A stretch of DNA of 64,000 bases, taken from assembly GCA_964445985.1 (NCBI GenBank), contig CAYUMU010000003.1, forward strand, positions 62,001 to 126,000. The letters are read 5' to 3'. Source of the DNA: CAYUMU01 sp964445985 (lineage in GTDB: Bacteria > Planctomycetota > Planctomycetia > Pirellulales > S012-138). The notes beneath the pieces were generated by a model that worked only from the letters and a program-made list of their open reading frames with translations, searched no databases and had not been told where the DNA came from. Numbering within the stretch: position 1 is the stretch's first letter; every line of letters starts with the position of its first letter. The translations under genes were made by a program, and so were the position numbers. Positions 1-9,414 of the stretch are shown here, piece by piece.

Positions 1-273
1 CACATCGCTGGGCATGAGGTCAGGCGTGAACTGGATGCGTTTGAACGACAAGTGCAACGACTCGGCCAACGAGCTCACCAGTAGCGTTTTGGCCAGGCCG
101 GGCACGCCTTCGAGCAGGGCATGGCCGCGGGCAAAAATGGCGATCAGCACCTGCTCGATGACTTCGTTCTGGCCGACGATAACCTTGGAAAGCTCGTCGC
201 GAATGGCGTTGAAGGCTTGCTCGCACCGCGCCACGGCGGCGATATCGTTGTCAAACATCTGCGGTTCGGTCAT
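1..273 (-). CDS. MoxR-family AAA+ ATPase, N-terminal part (cut by window edge)
   Basis: Only the first 91 codons lie in the window; the reading frame is open to base 1. The ATG at 271-273 starts a protein with the early MoxR signature: a VIVGQNEVIEQ segment near residues 32-42, a Walker A loop GVPGLAKT near 60-67, and the following RIQFTPDLMPSD block. MoxR ATPases are AAA+ chaperones that usually act with VWA-domain partners, which fits the VWA and BatA genes just upstream. The gene is the last visible one of the minus-strand cluster, 33 bases after the coiled-coil gene. It closely resembles the complete MoxR at 28950-29969. Whether a DUF58 gene follows, as in the second cluster, cannot be seen. 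Confidence 0.9.
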   Translation of the reverse strand, partial: MTEPQMFDNDIAAVARCEQAFNAIRDELSKVIVGQNEVIEQVLIAIFARGHALLEGVPGLAKTLLVSSLAESLHLSFKRIQFTPDLMPSDV

Positions 274-306
274 GGTGTCTTGTCGATTCAAAGGCGGCAG
301 TAAAAC

Positions 307-3300
307 TCAGTCAATACTTTGGAAATAGCGGCGCAAGCGCTCCTCGTACGCCCTGGGCGGACGGCGTTGCATTTCAACCTGCATGGCCTGGCGAAGTTCG
401 GGAGGCAGCTTGGCGAACCAGGGCGGTTGCACGTACTCGCGCGAAGCCACATCGGCTCCCTGCGCTCCGTCGGCGGTGCGATTGTCGGCGCCTTCGGGGT
501 CTTGATTGGCGGCTTGCAAAGGGCCTTCTTGACGGGCCTGGTTTTCCGAAGCTTCGCCACCCTTCGTATTGCCGCCCTGGCCTGAGGACGAAGTTTGAGC
601 CTGATCGCCCAGCATGGGGCTGCCTTCTGAACCTGGCATGGGTTGGCCCTGTGCTTGTTGGCCTTGCGTCTGGCCGGGCTGGCCCGGTGAGCCGGCCGCG
701 GATGCCATCATGGCCGAAATCTGCTGCATGGCCTGGGGGCCGGCCATCATTTCGGCCGTGGCTTGCGGAGAGTTGGGCACGAATTGTGAACCCATCGCCG
801 CGGGCTGTCCTGCCATGCCAGAGGGGATACCCTGACCGGGCTGTTGACCTTGCCCTGGCTGCTTCCCTTGCCCCGGCTGCTGCCCTTGACCGGGCGCCTG
901 TCCTTGACCACTTTGGCTGGCCTGGCCGGGGGTTTGCCCATCGATGTTGCTCTGGCTGGGTGAACCGCTTTGCCCTGAAGGATTTGGAGTACCTTGCTGG
1001 CCCGGCTGCCCCTCGGCGCCGGATTGCTGCCCCGCCTGGCCCGGCATCGGCTGACCTTGAGCACCGGGTTGCCCTTGTTGGCCGGGTTGCATGCCCGATG
1101 CGCCTGGGTCTTGGCCCTGTCCGCCGGGCATGGGCGTTTTGCTCGCGTTGCCCGCCATGGGATCGGTCGGTGCCCCGGGGGGTTGATCGGCCGGTGGCTG
1201 GGGCTGGCCGGCTTGGGGATTCAAACGACTCGCGATTTCCAGGGCCTGGCGAATGGGTTCATTGGCAACCTCCTTCTGGCCAGAAATCTGTTCGGCTCCC
1301 TGCCCTGCGGCTCGAGTGGAATCGCTAAACTTCTGGACGGCCTTGGCAAGATCTTGAGCGGCCTGTTGTTGAGCAGGCGTGGGCGCCGCGGGTTGGGCCG
1401 GCTTTGGCCCCGCAGGCTTGTCCTGCCCCATGGGTTGATCCTGTGCCATGGGTTGACCCTGTGCCATGGGTTGACCCTGTGCCATGGGTTGACCCTGTGC
1501 CATGGGTGGGTTTTGTCCCATGGGTGGATTGTTGCCCTGAGGTTTGGCGGGGGTGGCCTGAGCCAGTTGCTGAAGGTCATTGCGCTTTTGCGCGATTGCT
1601 TTCGCCGCGGCCTGTTGATCGTCGGTCAACTGCTTCAACGCTTCGGCAATTGCCTGATCCTGACGAATCCGCTGCTCGCGAGCGTGCAAATTGGCGGTGG
1701 CACGTTGCACCGCGTCGGCCGCCTGTTGCTGCGCTTGGGCTACCTGCTCTGGAGAGCCAGCGGCGGGCGAATTGGCAGGGGGCTTGGCATCCCCCGATTT
1801 GGCATCGCCCGGTTTCGCGTCGCCCGGTTTCGCGTCACCCAGTTGTGTATTGCCCATGGGGTTTTCGTTGCCGGGCTTGGCTGGGGGCGGATCATTGGAA
1901 GCTGGTTGGTCACTTCCCGTGGGCTTGGGTCCGGCGGGCGAGAGATTACTTGAAGCCGGCGTGCCGGGATCGGGTTTGGCCTGGGGCGAGTTAGCCTGGG
2001 CAACCTGATCCACAGCCGGCTTTGCGGCTGGTTGCGTCTCCGCTGGCTTCGCGTTCGCCCCCTGTTGGGCCGCCTGTTGAGCCTGGCGTAGTGCCGCCGC
2101 GGCCGCCGGATCGACTTCGGCGGCCTTCTCGGCCAACTGCCTGGCTTTCTCCGCGTCTTTCTCTAATTCTTCCGCCGACTTGCGGCTCACCTCGGTGATG
2201 GCCTGTTTGACTTCTTCACGGGCCGCGGCCAGTAGCTGTTCGCTGGCTCGTTGTTTCTCGGCCGCCATTTCAATGTCGTCGTTGCCCAGGTGTTGCTCGG
2301 CTTTTTCGGAATTGGCCTTGGCGGCGGCGAGCTTGCCCGCGGCGTTGGGGGCCTGCGGCTGGGAGAGGCGGGCCGCTTCTTTGGCCGCTTCGGTCACGGC
2401 TGCTTGCGCCCTCAGATCGGGCGTTCCGGAGGGCGCCTGAGCTGCTTTGGCGGCTTCGGCACGGGCCAGGTTTTCCGCTTCGGCCAAGGCGTCTTTGGCT
2501 TCGCGGCGAGCGGCTTTGGCTGCCATGCGATCGCCATCGAGCGTGGTCTTGGCTGCTTCGGTTGCCGCGCGCTCGGCTCGAGCCAGCGCATCGCCGAGCG
2601 GGTCGCGTTTTGCTTCGGCGATGGCCTGGCGAGCTTGCGGTCGGGCGGCGGATTTCTCAGCCGCGGCCGCCGTTTGCTCAGCCGCCGCTTGTTGACGAAT
2701 GGTGGCGTCGGCCGCCGGCATGCGGCCGGCTTCCATCTCGCCAGCGGCGCGGTCGGCTGCTTGCTGGGCTCGGCGGGCCGCCGCGATTTCTTCCGCCAGT
2801 TCTTTGGCGGTTGCCGCTGGCTGTTTGCCGGCAGCCCGTTGTTGCTGAATTTCTGCTTGAGCCAGCTGCTGATCGGCAGCTTCGAGCTGGGCCAGCTTGC
2901 CTGCCAGGGTGGCCGGTTGAGCGGGCAACTCCTTCTCCAACTCCTCTCGCACCGCGGTCACCTTCTCCAATTGCTCGCGGCTGACTTCCGCCAACTGCTT
3001 TGCTGTTTTTGCCAGCTCGGCGCGGATTTCGTCGGCCGCTTGGGAAAGTTTTTCGCTCACCTCGTTGGCCTTTTCGGCGCCCTTGCCAGCTTGCGAAACG
3101 GAATCGGCATCGGGCGATTTTTCCGCTGCCTGGAACTCTGCCGTAGCGGCTTCGCCTGGGGGTAGCGCTTTCTTGAGCGTTTCGGCGGCTTCGGGGGCGG
3201 TGTTCTTGACGCCTTCGGCTACTTTGGCGGCCAGTTCATTCACGTCCTGTTGTTCCGTCGTCAAACGACGGGCGGCAGGCTGCGTTAACCCCATTTCTTC

Positions 3301-5019
3301 GGCGGCTTCTTTCGCGGTGGCGGCGACCTTGCGTTCGGTGGCGGCCGCACGTTCGAGCGACTCCATTGCCCGCCCCAGTTCGCCGATCTTCACGGCCAAC
3401 GCGCGACGCTGGGTATCTGCCAGCGCGGCTTCGACTTCCGACTCCGCCCGCCGCAGCGCTTCGTCGGCCTCGCGAACGGCCGCCGCGGGGGTTGCCGCAT
3501 TCTCCTCTGGCTTCTCAGCGTCCAGCACGTTCGCCGCGTCTTCCGCGGCGGCCTTGGCTTCCGAGAGGCGACTCTTGACGATGGCCGGCAAGTTGCCGCG
3601 TTCCGCCGCTTCTTTTACCTGGCTGGCGACCTTGGATTGTTCCTGCCTGGCTTCGGCACGCTTCTCCTCCGCGAGTTGCTTCCGCGACTCGTTTTGCGAA
3701 GCTCGGGCTTTCTGGAGATCGCCGCGGGTTTGTTCCAGATTCTTCACCATCTGGTTCAACTCGTCCGCGGTGCGATCGGCGTTTTCATCGTCATCGGCCG
3801 TTTTCAAAGCTTCTTCGATGGCGGCCAGGTTGCCGAGCACGGTTTGCTGCTCTTTGGCCGCTTGTGCGGGCTGACGTTCAAACAAGTTTTGCGTGGCCTG
3901 GTAACCAGCTTCTTGTGCGGCCGCGGCCAGAGGCTGCGCGGCGGGGGCCAAATGCAGGGCCTCTTGCAACTGCGAAATGCTTTTGTGGATGGCCAATTGT
4001 TCATCGACCAGCGGACGCACCGCGGCGGTGGCGGCTTGCGCATCGGCCGGCAGGTTGAGCTCGACCGTTTGCTCGTGAAGCGCCGCCTGACGCCGGGTTA
4101 GTTCGCGAACCAATTCCAGCAACGCTTCTCGATCGGAATTGAGCAGGCCCTGGGTTTCTTCGACCTTTTCCAGCAGCATTCGCAGGCCGCGGAGCACGGC
4201 CCGCTGGTGACCGAGCGACGTGTTGAAGTTGGCCGATTCGAGCTCGGCGATCGCGAACCCCAGTCGCTCGTTGACTTGAGCGGCTTTGAGAATCCGCACC
4301 CCATCGGCGGCGCCCGCGCCGACCCGACCGCCCCAACCGCTGACTTCGGCCAGCATGGCTTCGAGTTGCAGATACATGGCCCGCACGTCGCGCTCGTCTT
4401 GCGTGGTTTTGAGGGCCAGCGACTCGCGCCGCAACGGCAACTGCTCGGGCAACGATTCGGTGACCTGCACGACCACGTCTTGCATGGCGATGAGCTGTTT
4501 GACGTGTGCCGCGAGAGCCGCGGCCTTCAAGCGCCGCTGCAGGTTGTGCCGCTCCACGGCCAGTCGTACCACAATTTGGCGGATGGTTTCGCGGGCGTGG
4601 ATGAACGCTTTCTCTCGGGCGGCCGTATCAACGGTTTGGGCTTCGAGCAGCAAATCCACCACTTGCCGCATTTCGGCCTCGATCAGGCCATCGATGTTTT
4701 GCTGCATGCTGCGAATGTCGCGGTAGATCTGCCGTTCGGTCAGACCGTTTTCTTCGAGCTTTTGCAACTGCACGTCGAGAATGCCGGAGACCAACTCGCG
4801 GGCCATGGTTTGGGCACGCTGTTGCGACTGCTGCTTGGTGCGAATGGCGGTGAGATCGCCCTCGGCCCCCAAGGTAGGATGCGGCCCGGCGATGAGCATG
4901 GCGGCAAAGCAGGCGGCCGCGGTTCGCCAGCACAGCGTTTTACGCCGTGTACCGCGCGGGGCACTACCCTGAGCCGACCCTGTACGGGTTGCCGAATCAA
5001 ACAAGTCGCAGGTCGTCAT
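307..5019 (-). CDS. very large secreted Ala/Gln-rich coiled-coil protein with Gln/Pro/Gly repeats
   Basis: The protein has 1,570 residues. The N-terminus has arginines and then a hydrophobic stretch ending near residue 51, resembling a signal peptide or anchor. Residues from about 55 to 1000 are almost all Ala, Glu, Gln, Lys and Arg in heptad-like order, which suggests long coiled coils. Residues about 1010-1480 are low complexity, with KPGDA-type, GQPMAQ-type and QPGQGQ-type repeats. The last ~45 residues are well ordered in composition (a PPWFAKLPPELRQAM segment and an EERLRRYF ending). I do not recognise an enzyme domain. It overlaps the upstream gene by ATGA, so it is co-transcribed with the VWA/BatA genes. 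A structural or adaptor role in the envelope complex is inference from position only. Confidence 0.8.
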   Translation of the reverse strand: MTTCDLFDSATRTGSAQGSAPRGTRRKTLCWRTAAACFAAMLIAGPHPTLGAEGDLTAIRTKQQSQQRAQTMARELVSGILDVQLQKLEENGLTERQIYRDIRSMQQNIDGLIEAEMRQVVDLLLEAQTVDTAAREKAFIHARETIRQIVVRLAVERHNLQRRLKAAALAAHVKQLIAMQDVVVQVTESLPEQLPLRRESLALKTTQDERDVRAMYLQLEAMLAEVSGWGGRVGAGAADGVRILKAAQVNERLGFAIAELESANFNTSLGHQRAVLRGLRMLLEKVEETQGLLNSDREALLELVRELTRRQAALHEQTVELNLPADAQAATAAVRPLVDEQLAIHKSISQLQEALHLAPAAQPLAAAAQEAGYQATQNLFERQPAQAAKEQQTVLGNLAAIEEALKTADDDENADRTADELNQMVKNLEQTRGDLQKARASQNESRKQLAEEKRAEARQEQSKVASQVKEAAERGNLPAIVKSRLSEAKAAAEDAANVLDAEKPEENAATPAAAVREADEALRRAESEVEAALADTQRRALAVKIGELGRAMESLERAAATERKVAATAKEAAEEMGLTQPAARRLTTEQQDVNELAAKVAEGVKNTAPEAAETLKKALPPGEAATAEFQAAEKSPDADSVSQAGKGAEKANEVSEKLSQAADEIRAELAKTAKQLAEVSREQLEKVTAVREELEKELPAQPATLAGKLAQLEAADQQLAQAEIQQQRAAGKQPAATAKELAEEIAAARRAQQAADRAAGEMEAGRMPAADATIRQQAAAEQTAAAAEKSAARPQARQAIAEAKRDPLGDALARAERAATEAAKTTLDGDRMAAKAARREAKDALAEAENLARAEAAKAAQAPSGTPDLRAQAAVTEAAKEAARLSQPQAPNAAGKLAAAKANSEKAEQHLGNDDIEMAAEKQRASEQLLAAAREEVKQAITEVSRKSAEELEKDAEKARQLAEKAAEVDPAAAAALRQAQQAAQQGANAKPAETQPAAKPAVDQVAQANSPQAKPDPGTPASSNLSPAGPKPTGSDQPASNDPPPAKPGNENPMGNTQLGDAKPGDAKPGDAKSGDAKPPANSPAAGSPEQVAQAQQQAADAVQRATANLHAREQRIRQDQAIAEALKQLTDDQQAAAKAIAQKRNDLQQLAQATPAKPQGNNPPMGQNPPMAQGQPMAQGQPMAQGQPMAQDQPMGQDKPAGPKPAQPAAPTPAQQQAAQDLAKAVQKFSDSTRAAGQGAEQISGQKEVANEPIRQALEIASRLNPQAGQPQPPADQPPGAPTDPMAGNASKTPMPGGQGQDPGASGMQPGQQGQPGAQGQPMPGQAGQQSGAEGQPGQQGTPNPSGQSGSPSQSNIDGQTPGQASQSGQGQAPGQGQQPGQGKQPGQGQQPGQGIPSGMAGQPAAMGSQFVPNSPQATAEMMAGPQAMQQISAMMASAAGSPGQPGQTQGQQAQGQPMPGSEGSPMLGDQAQTSSSGQGGNTKGGEASENQARQEGPLQAANQDPEGADNRTADGAQGADVASREYVQPPWFAKLPPELRQAMQVEMQRRPPRAYEERLRRYFQSID
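1428..1535 (-). repeat. 18-bp tandem repeat coding GQPMAQ units
   Basis: Six consecutive 18-bp units lie inside the 1,570-codon gene. The units starting at 1446, 1464 and 1482 are identical on the plus strand (ccatgggttgaccctgtg). The unit at 1428 differs at one base, and those at 1500 and 1518 are more diverged. Each codes one Gly-Gln-Pro-Met-Ala-Gln-like hexapeptide. Near-identity at DNA level points to recent slippage or unequal crossing-over, so copy number may vary between strains. Confidence 0.9.
1786..1845 (-). repeat. 15-bp tandem repeat coding KPGDA units
   Basis: Four 15-bp units (1786-1800, 1801-1815, 1816-1830, 1831-1845) code a repeated Lys-Pro-Gly-Asp-Ala-like pentapeptide in the same large protein. 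The middle two differ at two bases. This second in-frame minisatellite lies about 250 bases from the 18-bp one, within the same low-complexity region. Confidence 0.85.
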
Positions 5020-6962
5020 GGCGATTCTCCAATGCCAAGTTGCCGCTGAATAATGCGATTGAGCGATTCCAGGCTGCGGGTATCGGGCTCGGAAATGTCC
5101 GCGAGCACGCCCGCTTCTCCCGCGACGGTCAGGGCCACCGGCTCGCTCACGGCCGTTTCCCCCGACTGCCCCCCACGGTAATCGACAGCGCGGACCACAA
5201 GCAACAGCTCCTGGCCAGTCTCCAGGGCGAGCGGCGACAAATCGAGCACAAACTGCCGGAATACTTGTAACACGCCGCTTTGCTTATCGCGCTTCACGGC
5301 AAAGTGCCAGCCGCGGTGAGGGCCGACGAGGTTCCAAACTTCGCCCGGCCGGATGGGCTCGACCGTTAAAGCCAGCTCTTGGGGAAAATTGTCCTTCGCC
5401 AGGCCGGCCAAGATTTCTGCTGGTAGTTCGCCCCGATCCAAGGCGGCCGCCGCGGTGGCTGGTATCGCAAAGAGGAGGGGTTCCAGCCGCGTGGGCCGGG
5501 CTGCCAGGGGGAGCTGAATGCTCTCCAGCAACTGGGGCTTGCCCTCGGCAGTTTGCCGCAGCACATCGAGTTGCAACTTGGCCAGGCCAAAATCGTCCAC
5601 GGCGCCAAACAGGATCGAAGGCCGCGCGTCGGGCAGAACGCTGCGCGTGGTCACTTGCAATGTGGCTTTGGGCGCTCGATCGGCCTTACGGCGGACATAA
5701 CCTTGCAGGGGGGACGCCAACTGCAAGCCATCGACATCGGTAACCTGGATTTCAAAGGGAATCGTGTCGGAGACCGCAGCCAGGGGCGAGGCATCGTCGT
5801 CCAGCAGCCAAAGTTCGCTATCGGGTTGCGACTTGCCAGGGCTAGCAGCTTGCTCCCCCGGTTCGATTCGGCGAAAAGCGAACTGCTTGTCGCCCACGGT
5901 CAGCGTGGCGCCCTGTTCTCGATGGAGGTGTTTGCTGCTGCTCAGGCGAATCACCACGCGCGAACCATCGACCACGGTTGCATTCAGGGCGCCCGGTTCT
6001 CCGTCGGTTGGTGGAATCACGCCTTGCAAATAGTCGGGAGGAATGGTGTGAAGCGAGACTTGAACTCGCGGCAGCGAAACCACCTGCAATTGGCCGGGGT
6101 GGGTCCAGGCGTCACCCAAATGCAGTTGGAAGCCTACATTGCGAAGCAGCCGTGGCAGCGTGGCTCGTAGCGAAACCGTGTCGGATATTCCTTCAGGATC
6201 TTGTTGCAACGCTTCTTCGCCGCGAGCATTTCCGTCCAATTCCCACAGTTCCACGCGGCCTCGGGCGGGAATCACGCCGGCGCATTCCACTAGCAGTTCT
6301 ACCGGGTCTCCTTCCGAGCAACGCACCACCAACTCGCGGGCGCTCGGCGGGTATTCTTGCCCATTGATCACCAGTCGGGTGATGCGCGTGCGGGTGGGGT
6401 AAGGCGTTTCGGCGAGCAATAGCCGGTCAAAAAATGTGGCCGTGTATGGAGCAAAGATGACCGCCAAAACTCCCAAGGCCAACAGCGATCCGCCTAAGAT
6501 GCCGGCCCGGCGAATCAGGGGGCGATAGTTCACGCCGCGAAACACATCCACCTGCCGGCCCATCTCGCCAACCCGATTGAGCACGGCCTGCTGCAACAGG
6601 GGCGAACCTCGACGGGCGCTGGGCACGGCGCCCAGGCGTTCAAACTCCAAAGCGGCCACCAGATCGCTATCGATGTGTTGCTGGCGCTCCACGAACAGCG
6701 CCAATTCGGTCTCGCTTTCGCGGCGCGCGAACCACGGCCGAATGAGCACAAAGGCGATGGCCGCCCAGCCCAGGCTGGAAAAAATGAGAATCACCGCCCG
6801 CGCGCTCGAACCCAAACGCAATCCCCAGTCGAAGATGAACAACAGGGTGAGCGTCCACAGCACGAACAACAACAGCGCGCACAGGGCGCCCCCGGCGCGC
6901 AGCATCCAGCGGCGGCGGCGAAGCTTGGCCAGGCGGCGATGAAGTTCTTGAAGTGGCGACAT
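5016..6962 (-). CDS. membrane protein of the MoxR/VWA cluster, unknown role
   Basis: The protein has 648 residues from the ATG at 6960-6962. The frame stays open to 7022, but that start would overlap the upstream gene, whereas 6962 leaves 19 bases. The first ~30 residues are basic, followed by two membrane segments (about residues 23-45 and 56-75), and another hydrophobic helix near 150. The rest looks extracytoplasmic and beta-rich, with Ig-like stretches and no cysteine motifs. It resembles the uncharacterised DUF4175-like membrane proteins found beside BatA/VWA genes; that family label is tentative. It overlaps the 1,570-residue gene downstream by ATGA, so the two are probably translated together. 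Confidence 0.75.
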   Translation of the reverse strand: MSPLQELHRRLAKLRRRRWMLRAGGALCALLLFVLWTLTLLFIFDWGLRLGSSARAVILIFSSLGWAAIAFVLIRPWFARRESETELALFVERQQHIDSDLVAALEFERLGAVPSARRGSPLLQQAVLNRVGEMGRQVDVFRGVNYRPLIRRAGILGGSLLALGVLAVIFAPYTATFFDRLLLAETPYPTRTRITRLVINGQEYPPSARELVVRCSEGDPVELLVECAGVIPARGRVELWELDGNARGEEALQQDPEGISDTVSLRATLPRLLRNVGFQLHLGDAWTHPGQLQVVSLPRVQVSLHTIPPDYLQGVIPPTDGEPGALNATVVDGSRVVIRLSSSKHLHREQGATLTVGDKQFAFRRIEPGEQAASPGKSQPDSELWLLDDDASPLAAVSDTIPFEIQVTDVDGLQLASPLQGYVRRKADRAPKATLQVTTRSVLPDARPSILFGAVDDFGLAKLQLDVLRQTAEGKPQLLESIQLPLAARPTRLEPLLFAIPATAAAALDRGELPAEILAGLAKDNFPQELALTVEPIRPGEVWNLVGPHRGWHFAVKRDKQSGVLQVFRQFVLDLSPLALETGQELLLVVRAVDYRGGQSGETAVSEPVALTVAGEAGVLADISEPDTRSLESLNRIIQRQLGIGESP

Positions 6963-6981
6963 GGTTCCAATGCTGATCGTG

Positions 6982-9414
6982 TCAGGCCCAGGAGACAAGT
7001 TTTCGAACCAGCCATTCCGCAACCATCAACCCCACCACCAGCAGGAATACCGGCCAGGTGCTCCAGATATTCAAGATCTGAATCGTGGGTTCCTCTTCCA
7101 CCTTCAATTGAATTTCGTCGGCCAATTTGCCCGCGTCGGCCAGTTCCAGGGCGCGGCCCGCGGGGTGCACGCGCGCCAAGTCGTTTTGCAGAGCCACGTT
7201 GCGAACGGCACTGCGGCGTTCGGCCGAGAGATCGGTTACCCGAAAGTTGGCCTCGGCAAACTTGCCGCTCACGGGGTCTTTCACGCGGAGTCGATATTCA
7301 CCGCCGGTATCCACGGGTATTCGGGCTTCGAACAGCGAGTCTTTCCGCCTGGTAACATTGTACTGCTCAATCCGCTGAGCGCCGTCCACCTGCCGGCCGG
7401 GCACAAAGACTTCCGCCACCAGCCGGCCTTCCGCCAGTTGCTCATCGGCCAGCGGCTGGTAGTTGGCGTCGAACGCCTCGACCGTGAGAATCACTTTATC
7501 GTCGACCTTGTACTGCTGCCGATCGGTCTGCACCACAAACCGCTTTTGCGTGCCGAGGGCGCGTCGCGACGCCAACTGGTGGATCATTTGTCCCCAAAAT
7601 TGGCGGTAGTATTGTTCCCCATATTTCCGCCGCAACCGCCAGGTTTCGTTGAAACCGATGTAAACCACGATGCCTTCGCCATATTGCCGCAGGGCGATCA
7701 GCGGTTGTAGTTGCCCATCGACGGCGCGATCGGTGGGATGCACCGCGAGCACCTTGGTGCCCGGCGCGGAACTGGCTCGTCGCACCGGTTGATACCAGGG
7801 GATGGCTCCCAGGTTATCCCAAGCTTTGCGGTTTTCCGCCTCGGTGCTGCCCAAACGCATAAAACCGGTGGACTCGCCGTCGGGCGTGAGTTGAAGATGA
7901 AACTCTTGATCGCGGCGCGCCAAGTCGGGATCGACGACCACGGGCAGCATGTCGGCCAGCGGCGTGCCAGCCAACTGTCCCGGACCGAACCGCGGGCCAG
8001 CAATCACCACCAACCCGCCACCAAACCGGCCCACAAACTCGCGGGTCATATCGGCGAATCGGGTGCTCAGCGACGAGGCCTGCATGTCGCCGAGAAAGAT
8101 GACATCGCCCGCGAAGAACTCGCTGCGCTGCGGGGTCATGGTCGGCACAAAGAGCTCGTTGATCTGCCGGACCTTGGGATCGGCCGATCGCAGGAAAGTG
8201 CGGAAGCCTCGCATGCCAACGAGTTTATCGCGGTGGAATACTTCTTTGATGAATCGCCATTCCCAACTGGGCTCGTGTTCCACATAGGTGAGCCGCAGAA
8301 AGTCGTCGCGAATGTTGACTTCACGCTCGGCCCGATTGTTCTGATCCACCACTTCGCCGTCGATGGGGTCGACCTCGGCCGTAAACACGTATTGGCCGGT
8401 AACCTCAGGCGTGTAGGGAAAACTGAGCGCTACCAGCGACGAGGTGAGTTCCACCTTCCGCTCGCCCAAGTCGATTCGCCCGGCGTCGTCGGCCCCCGCC
8501 GTGGCGTCGAGCCGCCGGGCATATAGCCGCACGGTGGCTAGGGGTTCCTCGACCCCTTCATGCTCCACGGCCACTTGAATGTTGGAACGCTCGTTCTTGG
8601 TCATCCAGAGGGGCGCATCGAGCCGCACGCGCAAGTCTTTGGCGGCCGGCGGACCCACGCCCACGGCGTATACGGGAACTTGCAATCGGGCTGCCTCCAC
8701 TTCGGCCGCGGGACCCGAGTTCTGGTTGAAGTCGCTGAACACCACCACCCCGGCCAGGCTGGAAGTATTCCGCCGCCGCGCCAGTTCTTGAAATGCCTCG
8801 CCGAGCGCCGTGTATTGACCGGTGGTGGTTAGCCGCTGGGCAACTTCCTCAGGCTTGCCGACCCAATCCGTCACATCGGGCAATTCACGAAGGCTGTCGT
8901 CGAATACGAACGAGCGGACGCGGAAATTCTCATGCAGTTGTTGCAGCAGGTTTTTGTCCGGCTTGCGGCTCACGAAGGCCCGCACGTAATCGGCCCGAGT
9001 GCGCGGTTCGTCGCCAATTTGCAGGGTTGAACCTGTTGCTTGCGCCAGGCGGTGGCGTTCCGACGAAGAAAGCTCGTCGGCGATGCCCATGCTGTCGGTG
9101 CCATCGAACAAGACCCACAATTGGGGCCGCGGCCGGGTGACCACCGGAAACACAACCGTGGGTTCGGCCAGAATCAATAAGAGCAGGCAGCCCAATACGC
9201 AGCGGAGCGCGGCCAGCGCGATTTTGGTGCGGGGTTTTCCGGCTGGCTGGAACCAAAAATAGAATCCGACCGAACCCGCGACGATGGCCAACATGCCCAC
9301 GATAAGCAGCGCCGTGCCTGCGGGCGATTGAACCCAAGGCGCGACCAAACGCCAGCGGACGTCGCTCGATTCAACGCCATGGTAGCCATGCAAACGCAGC
9401 AGCAGGTTGGTCAT
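6982..9414 (-). CDS. VWA-domain membrane protein with glutamine-amidotransferase-like region
   Basis: The protein has 810 residues. Two membrane helices (about 33-54 and 67-90) precede a VWA-like domain whose metal site reads DGTDS in LFDGTDSMG near residue 108, a permissible form of DxSxS. The central part has an Ig-like stretch and a region with FLGDMQ and VVIAGPRFGPG segments. Similar parts of such proteins are often classed as class I glutamine-amidotransferase-like, without the catalytic cysteine. A C-terminal helix near 783-800 anchors it again. The start overlaps the end of the BatA gene (9411-9414, ATGA). VWA proteins in these clusters are thought to be MoxR partners in the periplasm; the exact target is unknown. 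The plus-strand cluster protein at 33788-36301 has the same architecture. Confidence 0.85.
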   Translation of the reverse strand: MTNLLLRLHGYHGVESSDVRWRLVAPWVQSPAGTALLIVGMLAIVAGSVGFYFWFQPAGKPRTKIALAALRCVLGCLLLLILAEPTVVFPVVTRPRPQLWVLFDGTDSMGIADELSSSERHRLAQATGSTLQIGDEPRTRADYVRAFVSRKPDKNLLQQLHENFRVRSFVFDDSLRELPDVTDWVGKPEEVAQRLTTTGQYTALGEAFQELARRRNTSSLAGVVVFSDFNQNSGPAAEVEAARLQVPVYAVGVGPPAAKDLRVRLDAPLWMTKNERSNIQVAVEHEGVEEPLATVRLYARRLDATAGADDAGRIDLGERKVELTSSLVALSFPYTPEVTGQYVFTAEVDPIDGEVVDQNNRAEREVNIRDDFLRLTYVEHEPSWEWRFIKEVFHRDKLVGMRGFRTFLRSADPKVRQINELFVPTMTPQRSEFFAGDVIFLGDMQASSLSTRFADMTREFVGRFGGGLVVIAGPRFGPGQLAGTPLADMLPVVVDPDLARRDQEFHLQLTPDGESTGFMRLGSTEAENRKAWDNLGAIPWYQPVRRASSAPGTKVLAVHPTDRAVDGQLQPLIALRQYGEGIVVYIGFNETWRLRRKYGEQYYRQFWGQMIHQLASRRALGTQKRFVVQTDRQQYKVDDKVILTVEAFDANYQPLADEQLAEGRLVAEVFVPGRQVDGAQRIEQYNVTRRKDSLFEARIPVDTGGEYRLRVKDPVSGKFAEANFRVTDLSAERRSAVRNVALQNDLARVHPAGRALELADAGKLADEIQLKVEEEPTIQILNIWSTWPVFLLVVGLMVAEWLVRKLVSWA

